Counted from the first letter of the stretch, positions 22,601 through 33,308 are shown. The stretch: DNA of 64,000 nt from Rhizomys pruinosus (GCA_009823505.1 VZQC01001600.1:270447-334446); one strand, 5' to 3'. Made by a program: numbers and translations. The notes: generated by a model not told the origin, from the sequence alone.

Positions 22601-22986
22601 AAGCCAACTGTTTAAATTCACTTGCTCTGTATCTTTTTAGTACTGAGTTGTTACAGATCTACAATGCAGCCAATGATCTTGGCTCTCAGGCTCTTTGCAA
22701 AGGGATGAATACCAGGAAATATACAGAGATCAATTGCAGTCCTACAGTTTAAAGGGGCACTCTCTCGACAAACCTGGTCTATGCAGATTGTACTTTTTTT
22801 TACGGTCCCCCAAAATTTCTCTTTCATTTTTACAATAATTCATTATCATCCTAGTACTAAATTTTATTTCTTCCTACTGCTTACAGTTAAAACACCAGTA
22901 AATTCTGGGTAGGACTTGTTGATGATATTAAGAATTTAGGGTTTTACTTGTATATGGCAAAGTATTTGCACTCCCTATGGATATTT
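22600..22986. other. Repeat-free sequence upstream of Dpp10 exon
   Basis: No repeat or gene recognised. It completes the roughly 3.2-kb repeat-poor island that ends at the Stmp1 retrocopy. Confidence 0.5.
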
Positions 22987-23001
22987 AAGACATCCATTCT
23001 A
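22987..23001 (+). repeat. Target-site duplication, left copy (Stmp1 retrocopy)
   Basis: AAGACATCCATTCTA, identical to 23655-23669 after the A-tail. Confidence 0.93.
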
Positions 23002-23654
23002 GGAGGTCCCACGCAGCAGACGAGCTGAAGCGCGGTACACACCCTCGTCTCCCTCCCCACCGACAAAATGCTTCAGTTTCTGCTTGGATTTACTTTGGGC
23101 AACGTGGTTGGAATGTATCCGGCTCAGAACTATGACATGCCAAGCCTGACTAAGAAACTTGAAGAGATTAAAAAGGATTTAGAAGCCAAGAAGAAACCTG
23201 CTAGTTCCTGATGCAGCCCCAGTGTTGTGTTCTGGACCCACTGATCCCACCTCCTAAGCATCCGCCTTGTGTACTGCCTCATCCCATGCTTTTGTGTTCC
23301 TATCCAGTCTCAAACCCTGGGTGTTGCCTCAGTCACAATGGGGTCAGAAGTTAAGAATTACCCAGCAGCCTCTCCTGCCTCTTCCGATATCTTCCATCCA
23401 GCCACTTGGGAGGCTCTAATACTGGAACTATGGTGCTAGATTCGCAAGCAGAACCTTCAGTAGTTGCTCACCTGTCCTTTGGGATATCTACTACCTGTAG
23501 GTAAAAATAATTAATGAGTTTAGATACTTGATCAGAAACAGTAATGCCAATTTCACTGGCTAGCAATTACAATGGGTGCTTGTTAGACCTTTGTTAAACA
23601 TATTTTATTGTTTCAAAGTAATTAAAGAGATCTCCAAGCAAAAAAAAAGAAAAA
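23002..23654 (+). pseudogene. Stmp1 (retrocopy): Processed retrocopy of Stmp1 (short transmembrane mitochondrial protein 1)
   Basis: A full mRNA-like insert with a 5' UTR (23002-23067), a 47-codon ORF, a roughly 430-base 3' UTR with ATTAAA at 23621-23626, and an A-rich tail from 23640. It is flanked by a perfect 15-bp direct repeat, AAGACATCCATTCTA, at 22987-23001 and 23655-23669, the signature of LINE-1-mediated retroposition. No introns are present. It lies about 0.64 kb upstream of the Dpp10 ATG and points away from it. The perfect duplication and open frame suggest a fairly recent insertion. Whether it is transcribed is unknown. It could use the antisense side of the Dpp10 promoter, but nothing in the sequence proves that. 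Confidence 0.9.
23068..23211 (+). CDS. Stmp1 (retrocopy): Intact 47-aa STMP1-like micropeptide ORF in the retrocopy
   Basis: Starts at the ATG in ACAAAATGC and ends at TGA 23209-23211. The length equals the 47 residues of the parental family. It begins [17 protein letters not shown], the hydrophobic N-terminal membrane segment typical of STMP1, and ends in a lysine-rich amphipathic tail containing [19 protein letters not shown]1 is a small inner mitochondrial membrane protein linked to respiratory complex function. Compared with the mouse parent as I remember it, this copy differs at several positions. The most striking is proline at residue 18, where the parent has leucine within the membrane segment. 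A proline there may weaken the helix, so the copy could be non-functional even if translated. Expression is undemonstrated. Confidence 0.55.
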   Translation: MLQFLLGFTLGNVVGMYPAQNYDMPSLTKKLEEIKKDLEAKKKPASS

Positions 23655-23669
23655 AAGACATCCATTCTA
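23655..23669 (+). repeat. Target-site duplication, right copy (Stmp1 retrocopy)
   Basis: AAGACATCCATTCTA directly after the A-rich tail, identical to 22987-23001. Confidence 0.93.
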
Positions 23670-24150
23670 CAATAGGAGGCAGTTAAAAGACTGGTCTCTG
23701 CATAAGCTGTGACAAAGCTTAAAGTACGTAAAAAGTTTACCAGCAGAATAGCTATTATAGAGGATGTTGTGCCAAAGAAACACTTTTGTTTTGATTCTCC
23801 TTTTGTTTTTAACTCTTTAAATATCATTAAGACCATGTTTTTTTTTTATTAGAACAAACTACCAGTTAGCTTATAAGTAGTCACATCTTTACAAATGTCA
23901 TTGTGAGAAAATAAACCATTAGTGTTTATTAATTAGGTTTCCTCACCAATCTCTTGTCTATCAGCTTCTAGAGCAATGTATTTGTCCTATTTGGAAATAA
24001 AACATCTAAGAAGCTTGACAAAATGAAAAACATTATTTTCCAGTCCTTATTATGAAATATTTGATGTACTCAATACTGAACGTTGTGCTCTATGTATTTT
24101 TGAACATCAAGACTTAAAAAATTAAATTACACTTATTTGTTCTCTCTTTC
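23670..24150. other. Plain sequence, nothing recognised
   Basis: No gene or repeat recognised between the Stmp1 retrocopy and the (GTAT)n tract. Confidence 0.35.
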
Positions 24151-24192
24151 ATGCATGTATGTGTATGTATGTATGTATGTATGTATGTATGT
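24151..24192. repeat. (GTAT)n microsatellite
   Basis: About 10 GTAT units, followed by an antisense B2/B3 remnant (24193-24310). Confidence 0.9.
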
Positions 24193-24427
24193 GCGTATAT
24201 ACATGCATTTATGAAGATTGGAGAACAATTCGCATGTGCTGATTTTCTCCTTCTACTACGTGGGTCCCAAGTATAAAACTCAGATCATCAAGCTTTTTAC
24301 CAAGTGTTTTTGTTATCTCATGATCCAATTCATTTTTATATTTATTCTGTTTTGTCTGTGTATGTTTATGTGTGTGGACACTTGTATATACACTTGCACA
24401 TGTATGCACAGCAGATGACAGGTAGAT

Positions 24428-24460
24428 GATATATAGATAGATGATAGATAGGTAGGTAGG

Positions 24461-24505
<45 letters not shown>

Positions 24506-24506
24506 G
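24428..24506. repeat. (GATA)n microsatellite
   Basis: GATA and GGTA units; translation of either strand gives only repeat peptide. Confidence 0.95.
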
Positions 24507-24520
24507 TAAATGAACAAGAT

Positions 24521-25397
24521 TGCCGGAGTCCAGCTCCAGCAGGCTCAGTTCCTGAAGTGGGTGGTCGCAAAAGTGGCAAAGAAATTAATCAAATAAGACA
24601 CAAGAATCTCTTTTCCACGACCTGAGGAGCATCCCCGCTCCTGTGCAGAGGACCTCTTGGGTTATTCACTCTGCTGATTTCTTGACCTAAGGATCAGAGA
24701 GCGTTTGCCTTCTATGATCCTGTGCAGAGGGCCTTTCCAATTTGTCACTTTGCCAAATTCCTGACCTAATGATCAGAGAGTGTTTGCCTTCTCTGATCCT
24801 GTGCAGAGGGCCTTTCGGGTTTGCCACTCTGCCAATTCCTTTTCTTCTCTTTTTTCTTCTCTGCTCCTCAGGTCCCAAAATTTATTTTTATATGCCCTAA
24901 AACTAATACATGTTATGGAAGTCTAAGCTAATGATGAAAAAAAAAAAAACAACAACTTCCCCGTAAATATTTTTCAGAAAATTCACACCTGAAATTATTC
25001 TTAACATCAAAAACAGAAAAACAATCAATAATGGTACAATCATTTAGTTGAGACATCAAGAAAATGAAACAATAATAGTACAGCCATTCAGCTAAGCAAT
25101 TTAACAGTTTTGCAGCAAAGTGAAGTTAGTATCAACTTTTAACTCTGAGGACTCCATTCTTTATGTCTTGTGGTTACATAGGTACTGGACAGTGTAAAAA
25201 ATGAGCTTTAAAGCTTTAACAACAGAGAACTTTATTTTTCTCACTTTAGTTCCTGTTTGCTCGACCTGTAAGTCATTTCGTGGCTGGTGTAGCTTTGATT
25301 CCTATCTTGTTTTTATTCGGGTCATTGATTTCCTCAGTTTCTGTTTTCCTCAGTTTCTGTTTTAACACTTTCTGCTAAGGTGATTTTCTAAGGGCTA
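24521..25397 (-). mobile_element. ERV LTR-like block, minus orientation
   Basis: On the minus strand it ends CTGGACTCCGGCA (plus strand TGCCGGAGTCCAG at 24521). A TATA-like GCATATAAAAATAAA (plus 24880-24894) precedes a transcribed-looking region with a 79-bp tandem repeat, as expected for U3-R-U5. Beyond the L1 at 25398-25820 similar AT-rich sequence continues to about 26250. I cannot fix the U3 boundary or find flanking duplications, and the family is not identified. Confidence 0.5.
24639..24845 (-). repeat. 79-bp tandem repeat in the LTR-like block
   Basis: TCCTGTGCAGAGG begins at 24639, 24718 and 24797, a period of exactly 79, with diverged copies of 'gacctaaggatcagagagcgtttgccttct' between them. 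Confidence 0.9.
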
Positions 25398-25820
25398 TTA
25401 ATCTTTTTTTTTTTTTTAGTTTTTTTTTTTCTTTATTTTTATTAAACTATGCATTTCATACAACATTTCTTTTTTTTCACTTTTTTTACTGATGCTTTGT
25501 GTATTTCATACATCATTTTCCATTTCAGTTCAGGCATATTTCCCTTTCCCTTCCCCCCACCCCACCCCACCCCAGATCATGCATTCTGCCATAACTGTCC
25601 TGCATCTTTCAGTTTTTTTTTTCATTTTTTTTAACAATAAGTGATAATTTATGAGTACAAGCATCCTTCATGTAAAACCAATTTGCAAGCAGTTGTGCCC
25701 AAACCCACACAGCCCATGGGTCCCACCATCCAGCAAAGGGGGCTTGTATGTTCAATCAAGTTGATCAAATGAGTGTCCAGACTATATTGCTGTAGTTTCA
25801 CCATTCACCCCAATCGGATT
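25398..25820 (-). mobile_element. LINE-1 3' UTR insertion
   Basis: Antisense L1 tail with poly(T) at the left, then the terminal block (gatgctttgtgtatttcatacatcattttcc ... ccaccccaccccagatcatgcattctgcc) and 3' UTR ending 'gtagtttcaccattcaccccaatc'. Flanks ttaatcttt (about 25400) and ttaatcttt (about 25825) look like its target-site duplication. Confidence 0.8.
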
Positions 25821-26300
25821 TTTAATCTTTAAGTCAGATCACTAGAATCTACTGTTTTACTGGACTTAGTTTCACTTTGCCCTACAATCCTCTTTTTAGT
25901 TTAAATCTGATCATGAAATCAAAATTCCTTTCTTTCCTTGGGCAATCTGTGCATGACACAGTTTCTGTAGAGTTCATAATTGCTACTGTATCATAATTTT
26001 AAGTTGTGTACACAGTGCCATTATTTCTCACAAAGTACTCATTTCTAGAAAAGGCAAAAGTGTCAGTTCCACTCCTTGAGGCAGAAGCAGGTACCCTAAC
26101 TGCTAGAAAGCCAAAAGTCAAGCCGGCCAGAAAAATAATAATTAATATGATAAGGAGAATTATTAAAAACCAAGGTCAGCTGGAGAGCAGACTTCAACCA
26201 GACGAGTCAGGTCACTGGAACTTGGTCAAGCAGTGAACCTTTCACGAATGGCTCTGCCACAAGGTAGCTTTCAATCTTCAGATAGATTGTGTCAATGGGA
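25821..26300. other. AT-rich sequence, possibly rest of the ERV
   Basis: Continues the context of 24521-25397 across the L1 insertion. No retroviral protein motif could be identified with confidence. Confidence 0.35.
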
Positions 26301-26329
26301 AAATGCTTGGAGATTAGGACACTAATAAG

Positions 26330-27860
26330 ATGCCATGGGGGTGGTTTATGGGAGGGAAGGTATAAGGCAGTGATGTAAATAGGAAAAGGGAGTAATGGAT
26401 AAGATGGATTTAATGTAACAGTAATGAGAGGGTAGGGTAGAAGAGGGAAAAAGTGGAGGGTTACCTAACATTAATGGTCTTTTAAAGAGTCATGTGGAGG
26501 CCGGGTGTGGTGGCACACACCTTTAATTCTAGCACTTGGGAGGCAGAGGCAGGCAGATCTTTGTGAGTTCAAGGCCAGCCTGGTCTACAGAGTGAGTTCC
26601 AGGACAGCTGGGACTACAGGAGACCCTGTCTCAAAAAGACCAAAAAAAAAAAAAAAGTCATGTGGAAACCCACTATGGAAGCTTCTCTCAACACACTCAT
26701 GTACAAAATAAAGAGAATTAAAAGATAGTTACCCTGTAACAAGGGTTCAATGGCCTTAATAGACAAGCAAGGGAAAAGCCCAATTCCAGGGATGGATTCC
26801 CTCTTTTAGAGTTGTCAACCAGAAAGATCCCATAGATTCTCAAACAGTACTGGTTATTGCCATTGCACTATGATTGGATGGTAGATGGTGATACCCCATT
26901 GCTGAAGACACTACATATGAGTGGCAGAACAAACAAGAAAAAATCAAGCTGGTACTGACCTTGAAGACGAATCTCTGCTGAGTAGCTTTATAGTACTGTA
27001 AGGTACTATGCATGTAAAAAGTAATCAACCTCCTTGATCACGTTAAACCTTGCAAGGTATAGTGACAACAGATTTGGCAAAATATGCTCAATGGTGCAAT
27101 AATGCCACCAATATTTTGAGAGTTACAAATCACCTTATTGGATTTAAGGATCACTTCACACCAGGGAGTTTATACCTGACACTGTTTTCAAGAACCTGTG
27201 GCTAGACAAATTATAGGCCATAAGGGAGAACCTAGTACTATCATTTTTTGCTAAAGAGACAATATTAAAATGAATCATAATGACTTACTGTTATGTCTAT
27301 AGATTGGTACCTTCTTCAACTCTCATCAGAGAAGACTTTTCTTTCAGCAGATGGCAATAACATATAGACCCTAAAATAGTCAATGTGCAGAAATTCAGAG
27401 ACCTCAGATGTAAATGAGACACCTATATCACACCTTCCCCTCTGACTACTCAGAGATCATTAGGAAAGTGAGGACAGAAAGACTTTTAGCCAGAGGTGGT
27501 AGATAGATACAAGGAAACTGTGCTGTCTGGATACCATAGAGTAGTTGTACATATGAACCCTTATTGCTCATGACACCATGTACAAGACTTGTGCAAACCC
27601 AAGGCAGCATTGATGTGGAGGTGGGCTGGAAGCCCTAGCTTTTGCTGAGACTCCACTGGTTACTGATGGATGTGGGCAGAGGGAGGCTCAGCTTTCATTA
27701 GTAATGTGATAGCCTGTAGGTTAATCAAACTTCAGGACATGGACTCAACCAGGAGCACTTGGGAGGGACAGATTGGAATCAATAGGCCTTTAAAAATAAT
27801 AAATAGGATTTATGGTTGGGTTAGACCATTGATCAACTTTCTCCCTTACAGCCTACATAG
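26330..27860 (+). mobile_element. Old LINE-1 3' UTR (Lx-like)
   Basis: Phrases such as 'gtcatgtggaaacccactatggaagc', 'gagatcattaggaaagtgaggacagaaagacttttagccagaggtgg' and 'acatatgaacccttattgctcatgacaccatgtacaagacttg' match ancient rodent L1 3' UTRs as I remember them. A B1 (26499-26655) is inserted. Confidence 0.65.
26499..26655 (+). mobile_element. B1 SINE with 11-bp target-site duplication
   Basis: Nearly full B1 with A15 tail, flanked by AGTCATGTGGA at 26488-26498 and 26656-26666. Its 24-base 5' flank is shared with the B1 at 32267-32417. Confidence 0.95.
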
Positions 27861-29275
27861 TATCCTCTGAACTATGAGAGCTAAAATGTATAGAGGTCAG
27901 TTTCTTTTCTCTTGTTCCAAGTACTGTGTCTGAAATGTGTCCTGTCTTTAGCGTAGGATCTTGTCTTAAAGTTCAGCACAAGACCTTATACAAAAGAACT
28001 CTGGCAATAGACTGTGTTATTTTGGGTTTCTCCTGGACTATTCTGAACAACCACTCAAAGGGAATTCTCTCCTCTCTGCACTGTGCTCCTTACCATACAT
28101 TCTCCCAGGCATACATATGTACTAGTGTTCAGACACTTTATGTACATTTCTCAAGGGGTTTCCTAGCCAACACATTTCCCTCTAGATTCCCTAGCCCCCC
28201 AAACTCCATTCATCTCTCTTCTCTCTCCCCTCACCCAACCTCCCTCCTCCCTCTCCATTACAAGTGCTCCATTAACCTCACCTTCCTTCCAATAACTCCT
28301 GCTTCCCACCATCCCCCTGTACTGAGTCCCCTCCTCCCCACCATCATGGACCCCTGTGTATTCTTCCCCTCCTAGCCAAACACTCCCACTATGAATCCCA
28401 CCCAAAACCCTAATAACCATAATTACTCGCACAGCAAACTACCTCTATTGGTGTAGAAATAATATTGTTATCTGGGAGAAAAGTATACTTTACACCATTC
28501 ATCAAAGAAGCTTGTTTTTGCAAAAGATGGAGGCTAGAGCAGAATTCTACAACTGGTCACACACAGAGAATATATATCTGAGAGATGCCCAGTCCAAGGT
28601 GACACACCTACAGTGGAAACTATACCTGAGACTCATGGAATATGGAGGAACAAGGGAATGAGAGAACACCAGTGCATTCTTCTACTCTCAGCAGTGAAGC
28701 TTCCACAGAAGGCCACAACTGGCCAAGATTTGAAGAATGAATGAATAAAGTGTGTATATCCCTGGATTACACTCTTATATTAAACCTCACCTACCCACTA
28801 CTCAGGGAACATTGTGGAAGAGGAGGTAGAAACATTGTACGACCTAGAGTTGGTCTGTAAACATAAAGAAACAGGATTTCAGGCCACTTGAAACTTGCCC
28901 ATGTTGACTTGTGCCAATGGTGGCGGTGAACACAGGATCTATGCCAACTCAATCAGACAAGTCTCCAGGTAGAGTAAAGAAAATGGTCACCAAGCCATCC
29001 CTAGCCTGGGAGTAGTTTGAGATGATTACCACTGAGTGAAGGAGAGTAGACCTTACGTATCATCTCTAGACAGGCTTACTATACTCCTGTGGATGAATAT
29101 GCACCAAAGGACATTTGGGTACAAATGCTTGACTGGATAGGCCCTAACATGTATTGTGGAATGTATGAGGTCCGGTGGAGCGGGGAGTAGTATTCATGGA
29201 TGGGGAAGGGGCTATGAATTTAATTAAGAACTATTGTGTGAAAGGTATAAAAGCTCAATAAAACAAAAGAAAAGC
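27861..29275 (+). mobile_element. Old LINE-1 3' UTR (Lx/HAL1-like), second element
   Basis: 'gtcctgtctttagcgtaggatcttgtcttaaagttcagcacaagaccttatac', the C-rich stretch at 28180-28400, and 'ctactcagggaacattgtggaagaggaggtagaaacattgtacgacc' resemble old rodent L1 3' UTRs. It ends with 'aaaggtataaaagctcaataaaac' near 29265. The 149-codon frame at 27926-28375 lies within it and is not a gene. Confidence 0.6.
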
Positions 29276-29369
29276 CAAGCAATCAATAAATAAGGACATG
29301 AAATGGAAAGGGCTGGAGAGCTGGTAGAGGATCTGAATGTGATCAAAACATATCATGTAAAATTGTGGA

Positions 29370-29590
29370 ATTGGGGCTGGAGAGATGGCCTAAAGGTTAA
29401 GAGCAACGATTGCTCTTGCAGAGGATCCAGGTTTGATCCCCAGCACCCACATGGCACCTGAGAACCGTCTTTAACTCCAGTTCCAGGGGAAACCGACACC
29501 CTCTTCTGACCTCTGTGGCATTGCGTGACACGGGTGTTCAAACCTACATGCAGACAGTACATTCATACACGTACAAGAATAAATTTTTAA
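29370..29590 (+). mobile_element. B2 SINE
   Basis: 'ggggctggagagatggcctaaaggttaagagcaacgattgctcttgcagaggatccaggtttgatccccagcacccacatggc'. Good match with intact internal promoter boxes. Confidence 0.95.
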
Positions 29591-29735
29591 AAATGAAAAT
29601 TATTTGAAAAAAATGAAATTTAAAAAATATAATCCATAAGCACTAGGAGAAAGGCTGTGTTCAAGACCTGGTAAAGCCATCGGGATATCATGGAGCACAA
29701 TCTGGGGTATCATCAGCATTACATCTTGTGACTCA

Positions 29736-29737
<2 letters not shown>

Positions 29738-29770
<33 letters not shown>
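29738..29770. repeat. (GT)n microsatellite
   Basis: About 16 GT units at the tail of the antisense B3. Confidence 0.95.
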
Positions 29771-29771
<1 letters not shown>

Positions 29772-30042
29772 AAAGGTGCACATGTATGTGAATGACAGAG
29801 GTCAACCTTGACATTTCTCATGAGCAATCCACCTTGTTTTTTCAGACAGGCTCTCTCAGTGATCAGAGCTCACTTATTAGGCCAGGCTGCATAGAAACTG
29901 ATCCCCAGGACCTCCTATCTTAGCTCCCCTCTACTGCAATTGCAGGAACACACCACTGTATCCTACTTTTTACATGCGTTCTGAGGACTAATTTCTCATG
30001 CTCACAAGAGAAGCATTTACCCATTGAGCAATGTCCTTAGAC
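29772..30042 (-). mobile_element. B3 SINE
   Basis: Antisense B3: 'gacagaggtcaaccttgacatttctc ... tttttcagacaggctctctcagtgatcagagctcac ... ttacccattgagcaatgtcc'. Confidence 0.8.
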
Positions 30043-30964
30043 CCTCAAAGTTTATAATATTAAGCTACAAACTTTTCTTTGTAGTTACTTATGTTTACAT
30101 TGGACTCTACTACTTAAAATAATCTATTCACCAGAAAAATTCAGCAAGATATTTTGTATTCTGAAATAGTGAAAACAATATACAAAATTCTTAGAATGAT
30201 GTTTAGAAAGGATATTTAGAAAGATATATAGAGAGGGGATACAATTACTTAAAATGTAAAAAGATAAAATAGTAATAGTAGATAAGCTAAATAGTCAGGA
30301 AGTTAGAGGCACAATGGTAACATACACCTTTCTGCCCCCAAGTGTATCCAGGGAAAGAAATAGTGAAAAGGGAAGATTCAGTAAAGGAAACAATACAAAA
30401 TATAAAATTCAGAGAACAAGCCATGAACATTTCAACAGGTAATTAGCAGTTTGATAACATCTGAAGAAATGAATGTCTTGAACCAGTAAACATAGAATGA
30501 CTCTCCCGTCTTAGACAGTTCTTGGTATTAAATACCTGAGAAGAATCCAAATTACATTATCTAGACATCACAGGTAGAATGGTGAGGGGTTCTTTACAAT
30601 CTATGGAATAATATATGGCAGCCATGCCTTCTGCTTTTAACTGAGAGAGTTTACTAAGGATAAAGCAAGCCAAAATAAAAGAATAAACAGTAGGTAGCAG
30701 ATAGAATTAATTGATCCCAAACATCATGAAATCAGGAGCTTACAATGTCTGGCAGAATTGAGGAAGTTGAAGCAGTCAGCTGACGTTTGATGAGCTTTTT
30801 CTCAATAGATGAAGTTCCTGATTTCAGTTCCGACATTTCTATACCATGAAATGGCAGTGACCTCTGCTGGGAATCGTCTCTACCTCTAGGTGCTCTCCAG
30901 GACATGATGGTCATATTGTTCAACTGTTATTCTCATTGCAGAGCCAGATGGCCAGCCCAACACG
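30043..30964. other. Plain sequence, nothing recognised
   Basis: No gene or repeat recognised. Confidence 0.35.
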
Positions 30965-30978
30965 GGACATGAGTTTTC

Positions 30979-31209
30979 TTTTTTTTTTAATTTTTTAATT
31001 ATTTTTTTATGTGTATGAGTGTAGTGTCTGCATGTAGGTTGGTGCACCCATGTCCTGCAATACCGCAGACATCAGAAGAGAGTGTCAGATTCTCCTGGAA
31101 CTGGAGTTAAAGATGGTTCTTAGCCACCATCTGGGTGCTGGGAATTGAACCTGGGACCTCTGCAAAAGCAGTCGGCATGCTTAACCACTAGGCCACCTCT
31201 CCAGCCCCA
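30979..31209 (-). mobile_element. B2 SINE with target-site duplication
   Basis: Antisense B2 flanked by GGACATGAGTTTTC at 30965-30978 and 31210-31223 (14/14 identical). Confidence 0.95.
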
Positions 31210-31589
31210 GGACATGAGTTTTCAAAGATCACTTGATATAAATATGCTTAATTCTGAGACAAAGGAGGGTCTCTTACTCCCAGCGACAACTTTCAACAAG
31301 TTTGAATAACACATGACAAATTTATGGATGCAATATATATATTGCAGAGACAAAGGAATAGGGCACAGGAATCCCGACAGAGTTCTCACATTTGTAGCAC
31401 AGAACTGTAATGTATAGAAGCAACTACCAACACTCAGGCAGAGGCAGCATTTGCATGCTCATCACAGAGCACACTGGTGGCCAGGCCCTGACAACTGTGG
31501 TCACAGGAGATACTGCCATTGTCTTTGTTAGCTTCATCTCTCTGCTTACCTTCACCTTGTAACCTAAGAGTTACCTAAGATTGGGACTC

Positions 31590-31922
31590 TGAATTGAGGA
31601 ATTCCCCAGCCTGATTGCATGTGGGAATGTCCATAAGAGGAATGATGGTCTGTAATATAGGAGACCTCAGTCCACTGTGGTTGGCACCATTCCCCGTTCC
31701 CCGGATAATGGTTCCGAACTGTGTAAAAGAGCTAGCTGGTCCTGGGCTAGCTAGTGACCAAGCCAGAAAGCAGGATTCTTCCGTGGTTCCTGCTTGTGTT
31801 CCTGCACTAATTTTCTTCAGTCAGAGTCTGTATCTGTAAGCTGAAATAAATCCATTCCTCCCCCAAGCTGCTTTTGGCCGGAGTATTTTATCAAAGCAAC
31901 AGAAAGAAAACTAGAACGACTG
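31590..31922 (-). mobile_element. Rodent hAT-like/medium-reiteration repeat (URR1-like)
   Basis: 'tccactgtggttggcaccattccc ... gtaagctgaaataaatccattcctcccccaagctgcttttggc ... tttatcaaagcaacagaaagaaaactagaacgac' is the reverse of the element at 39705-40125. The family name is from memory. Confidence 0.6.
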
Positions 31923-32082
31923 TTTTCAAATCTGTGTTCCATCTCCACCTGAATAACTCTAGGATTCTAGACATACATCATCATTACTATCTATGTGAGA
32001 GAAGAGAGTTTATCTAGAGCCCCTTTTCTAAATGTTGGACTTTGAAAATAAAATAGAAAAACATTCACATATAGTGTCTAGG
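31923..32082. other. Plain sequence
   Basis: Nothing recognised. Confidence 0.3.
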
Positions 32083-32207
32083 AGGCTGGCAAGATGGCTC
32101 GATAGGTAAAGGTACTTGCTGCTAAGCCTGATGGTCTGGATTCAATCCCTTAAACCTATATGGAACTGGATCCCACAAGTTGTCTTGTTACATGTAGACT
32201 ATGGCAT
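32083..32207 (+). mobile_element. B3/B2 SINE fragment
   Basis: 'aggctggcaagatggctcgataggtaaaggtacttgctgctaagcctgatggtctggattcaatccc'. Confidence 0.8.
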
Positions 32208-32211
32208 GAAA

Positions 32212-32254
<43 letters not shown>

Positions 32255-32257
32255 ATT
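32208..32257. repeat. (AAAT)n microsatellite
   Basis: About 12 AAAT units. Confidence 0.95.
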
Positions 32258-32266
32258 TTCTTTTCT

Positions 32267-32440
32267 TTTTTTAGTCTTTTCAAGACAGGGGCTCCCTGTA
32301 GCCCCAGCTGGCCTGGAACTTGCTCTGTAGACCAGGCTGGCCTTGAATTCACAAAGATCCACCTGCCTCTGCCTCCCAAGTGCTAGGATTAAAGGCGTGC
32401 ACCACCATGCCCGGCTTTCCACATGACTCTTTAAAAGACC
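32267..32440 (-). mobile_element. B1 SINE carrying an extra 5' segment
   Basis: B1 body 32267-32417. The next 24 bases (to 32440 or so), read on the minus strand, are TGGTCTTTTAAAGAGTCATG plus TGGA. These are identical to the 24 bases just upstream of the B1 at 26499. Confidence 0.9.
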
Positions 32441-33240
32441 AGCATGAAAGATAAGGATCTAGTTTGATTTTGATTTTTCTGTAGGTGAAGACCCAATTTT
32501 GCCAGCAACATTTGCCAGCAAATATGCTAACTTGACTCCAATGAGTATTCTTGGATCCTTTGTAAAATATCAGGTGGTTGAAATTACATGTACTCAAATT
32601 TGGGTCTTCAATTATGTTCTACTGACCTATGATTCTGTTTTTGTGCCAGTATCATGTTTTTACAACTATAGCTCTGTAACATAGTTTGAAGTCTGGTATT
32701 ATAATCCCTGCCCCCCCTACATTGCTCTTTGTGTTCAAAGTTACTTTGTCTATCAGGGTCTTTTGTGTTTCCATATGAATTTTAGGATGTTGATTTCTAT
32801 TTCTGTGAAGCATGGAGATTTCAATTAGGATTCCATTGAATCTATATATTGCTTTTTGTAGCATGGTCATTTTCACGATATTAATTTTCTATTCCATGAG
32901 CATGAGAGGTCCCTTCCATCTTCAGGTATCTGCTTCAATGTCTTTCTTTAAAGATTTAAATTTCAATATAGAGCTCTTTAGTGTCTTTGGTCAGGTTTAC
33001 TCAGAGGTATTTTTTGAGGTTATAATGAATGGGAGGGTTCCCATGTACTCTTTCACCAATTGCTTGTTATTGGTATATAAAAAGCCTACTGATTTTGGGA
33101 GATCAATTTTATAACCTGCCACTTTACTGAAAATGTTAATAATTTCTGGGAGTTTTCTGGTGAAATTTTTGGCATCTCTGAAGTATAATATCATATCGCA
33201 AAAAACATGATTTAACCTCTTCTTGTTCAATTAGTCTCCT
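32441..33240 (-). mobile_element. LINE-1 ORF2 fragment
   Basis: The antisense translation shows ORF2 segments, for example DMILYFRDAKNFTRKLPEII and IIIPDFKLCYRAIVVKT, in several frames. Degraded. Confidence 0.88.
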
Positions 33241-33260
33241 TTAAAATTCTTTCTCTCTCT

Positions 33261-33265
<5 letters not shown>

Positions 33266-33305
<40 letters not shown>
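33266..33305. repeat. Poly(T) tract
   Basis: About 40 consecutive T after a short (TC)n. Confidence 0.95.

Positions 33306-33308
<3 letters not shown>

Noticed and set aside
24639..24845. Regularly spaced repeats considered as a CRISPR-like array
   Set aside because: These are long contiguous 79-bp tandem units with no spacers, in a mammalian LTR.
27926..28375. 149-codon open frame
   Set aside because: It falls in an old L1 3' UTR; the proline/serine-rich end is its C-rich stretch.
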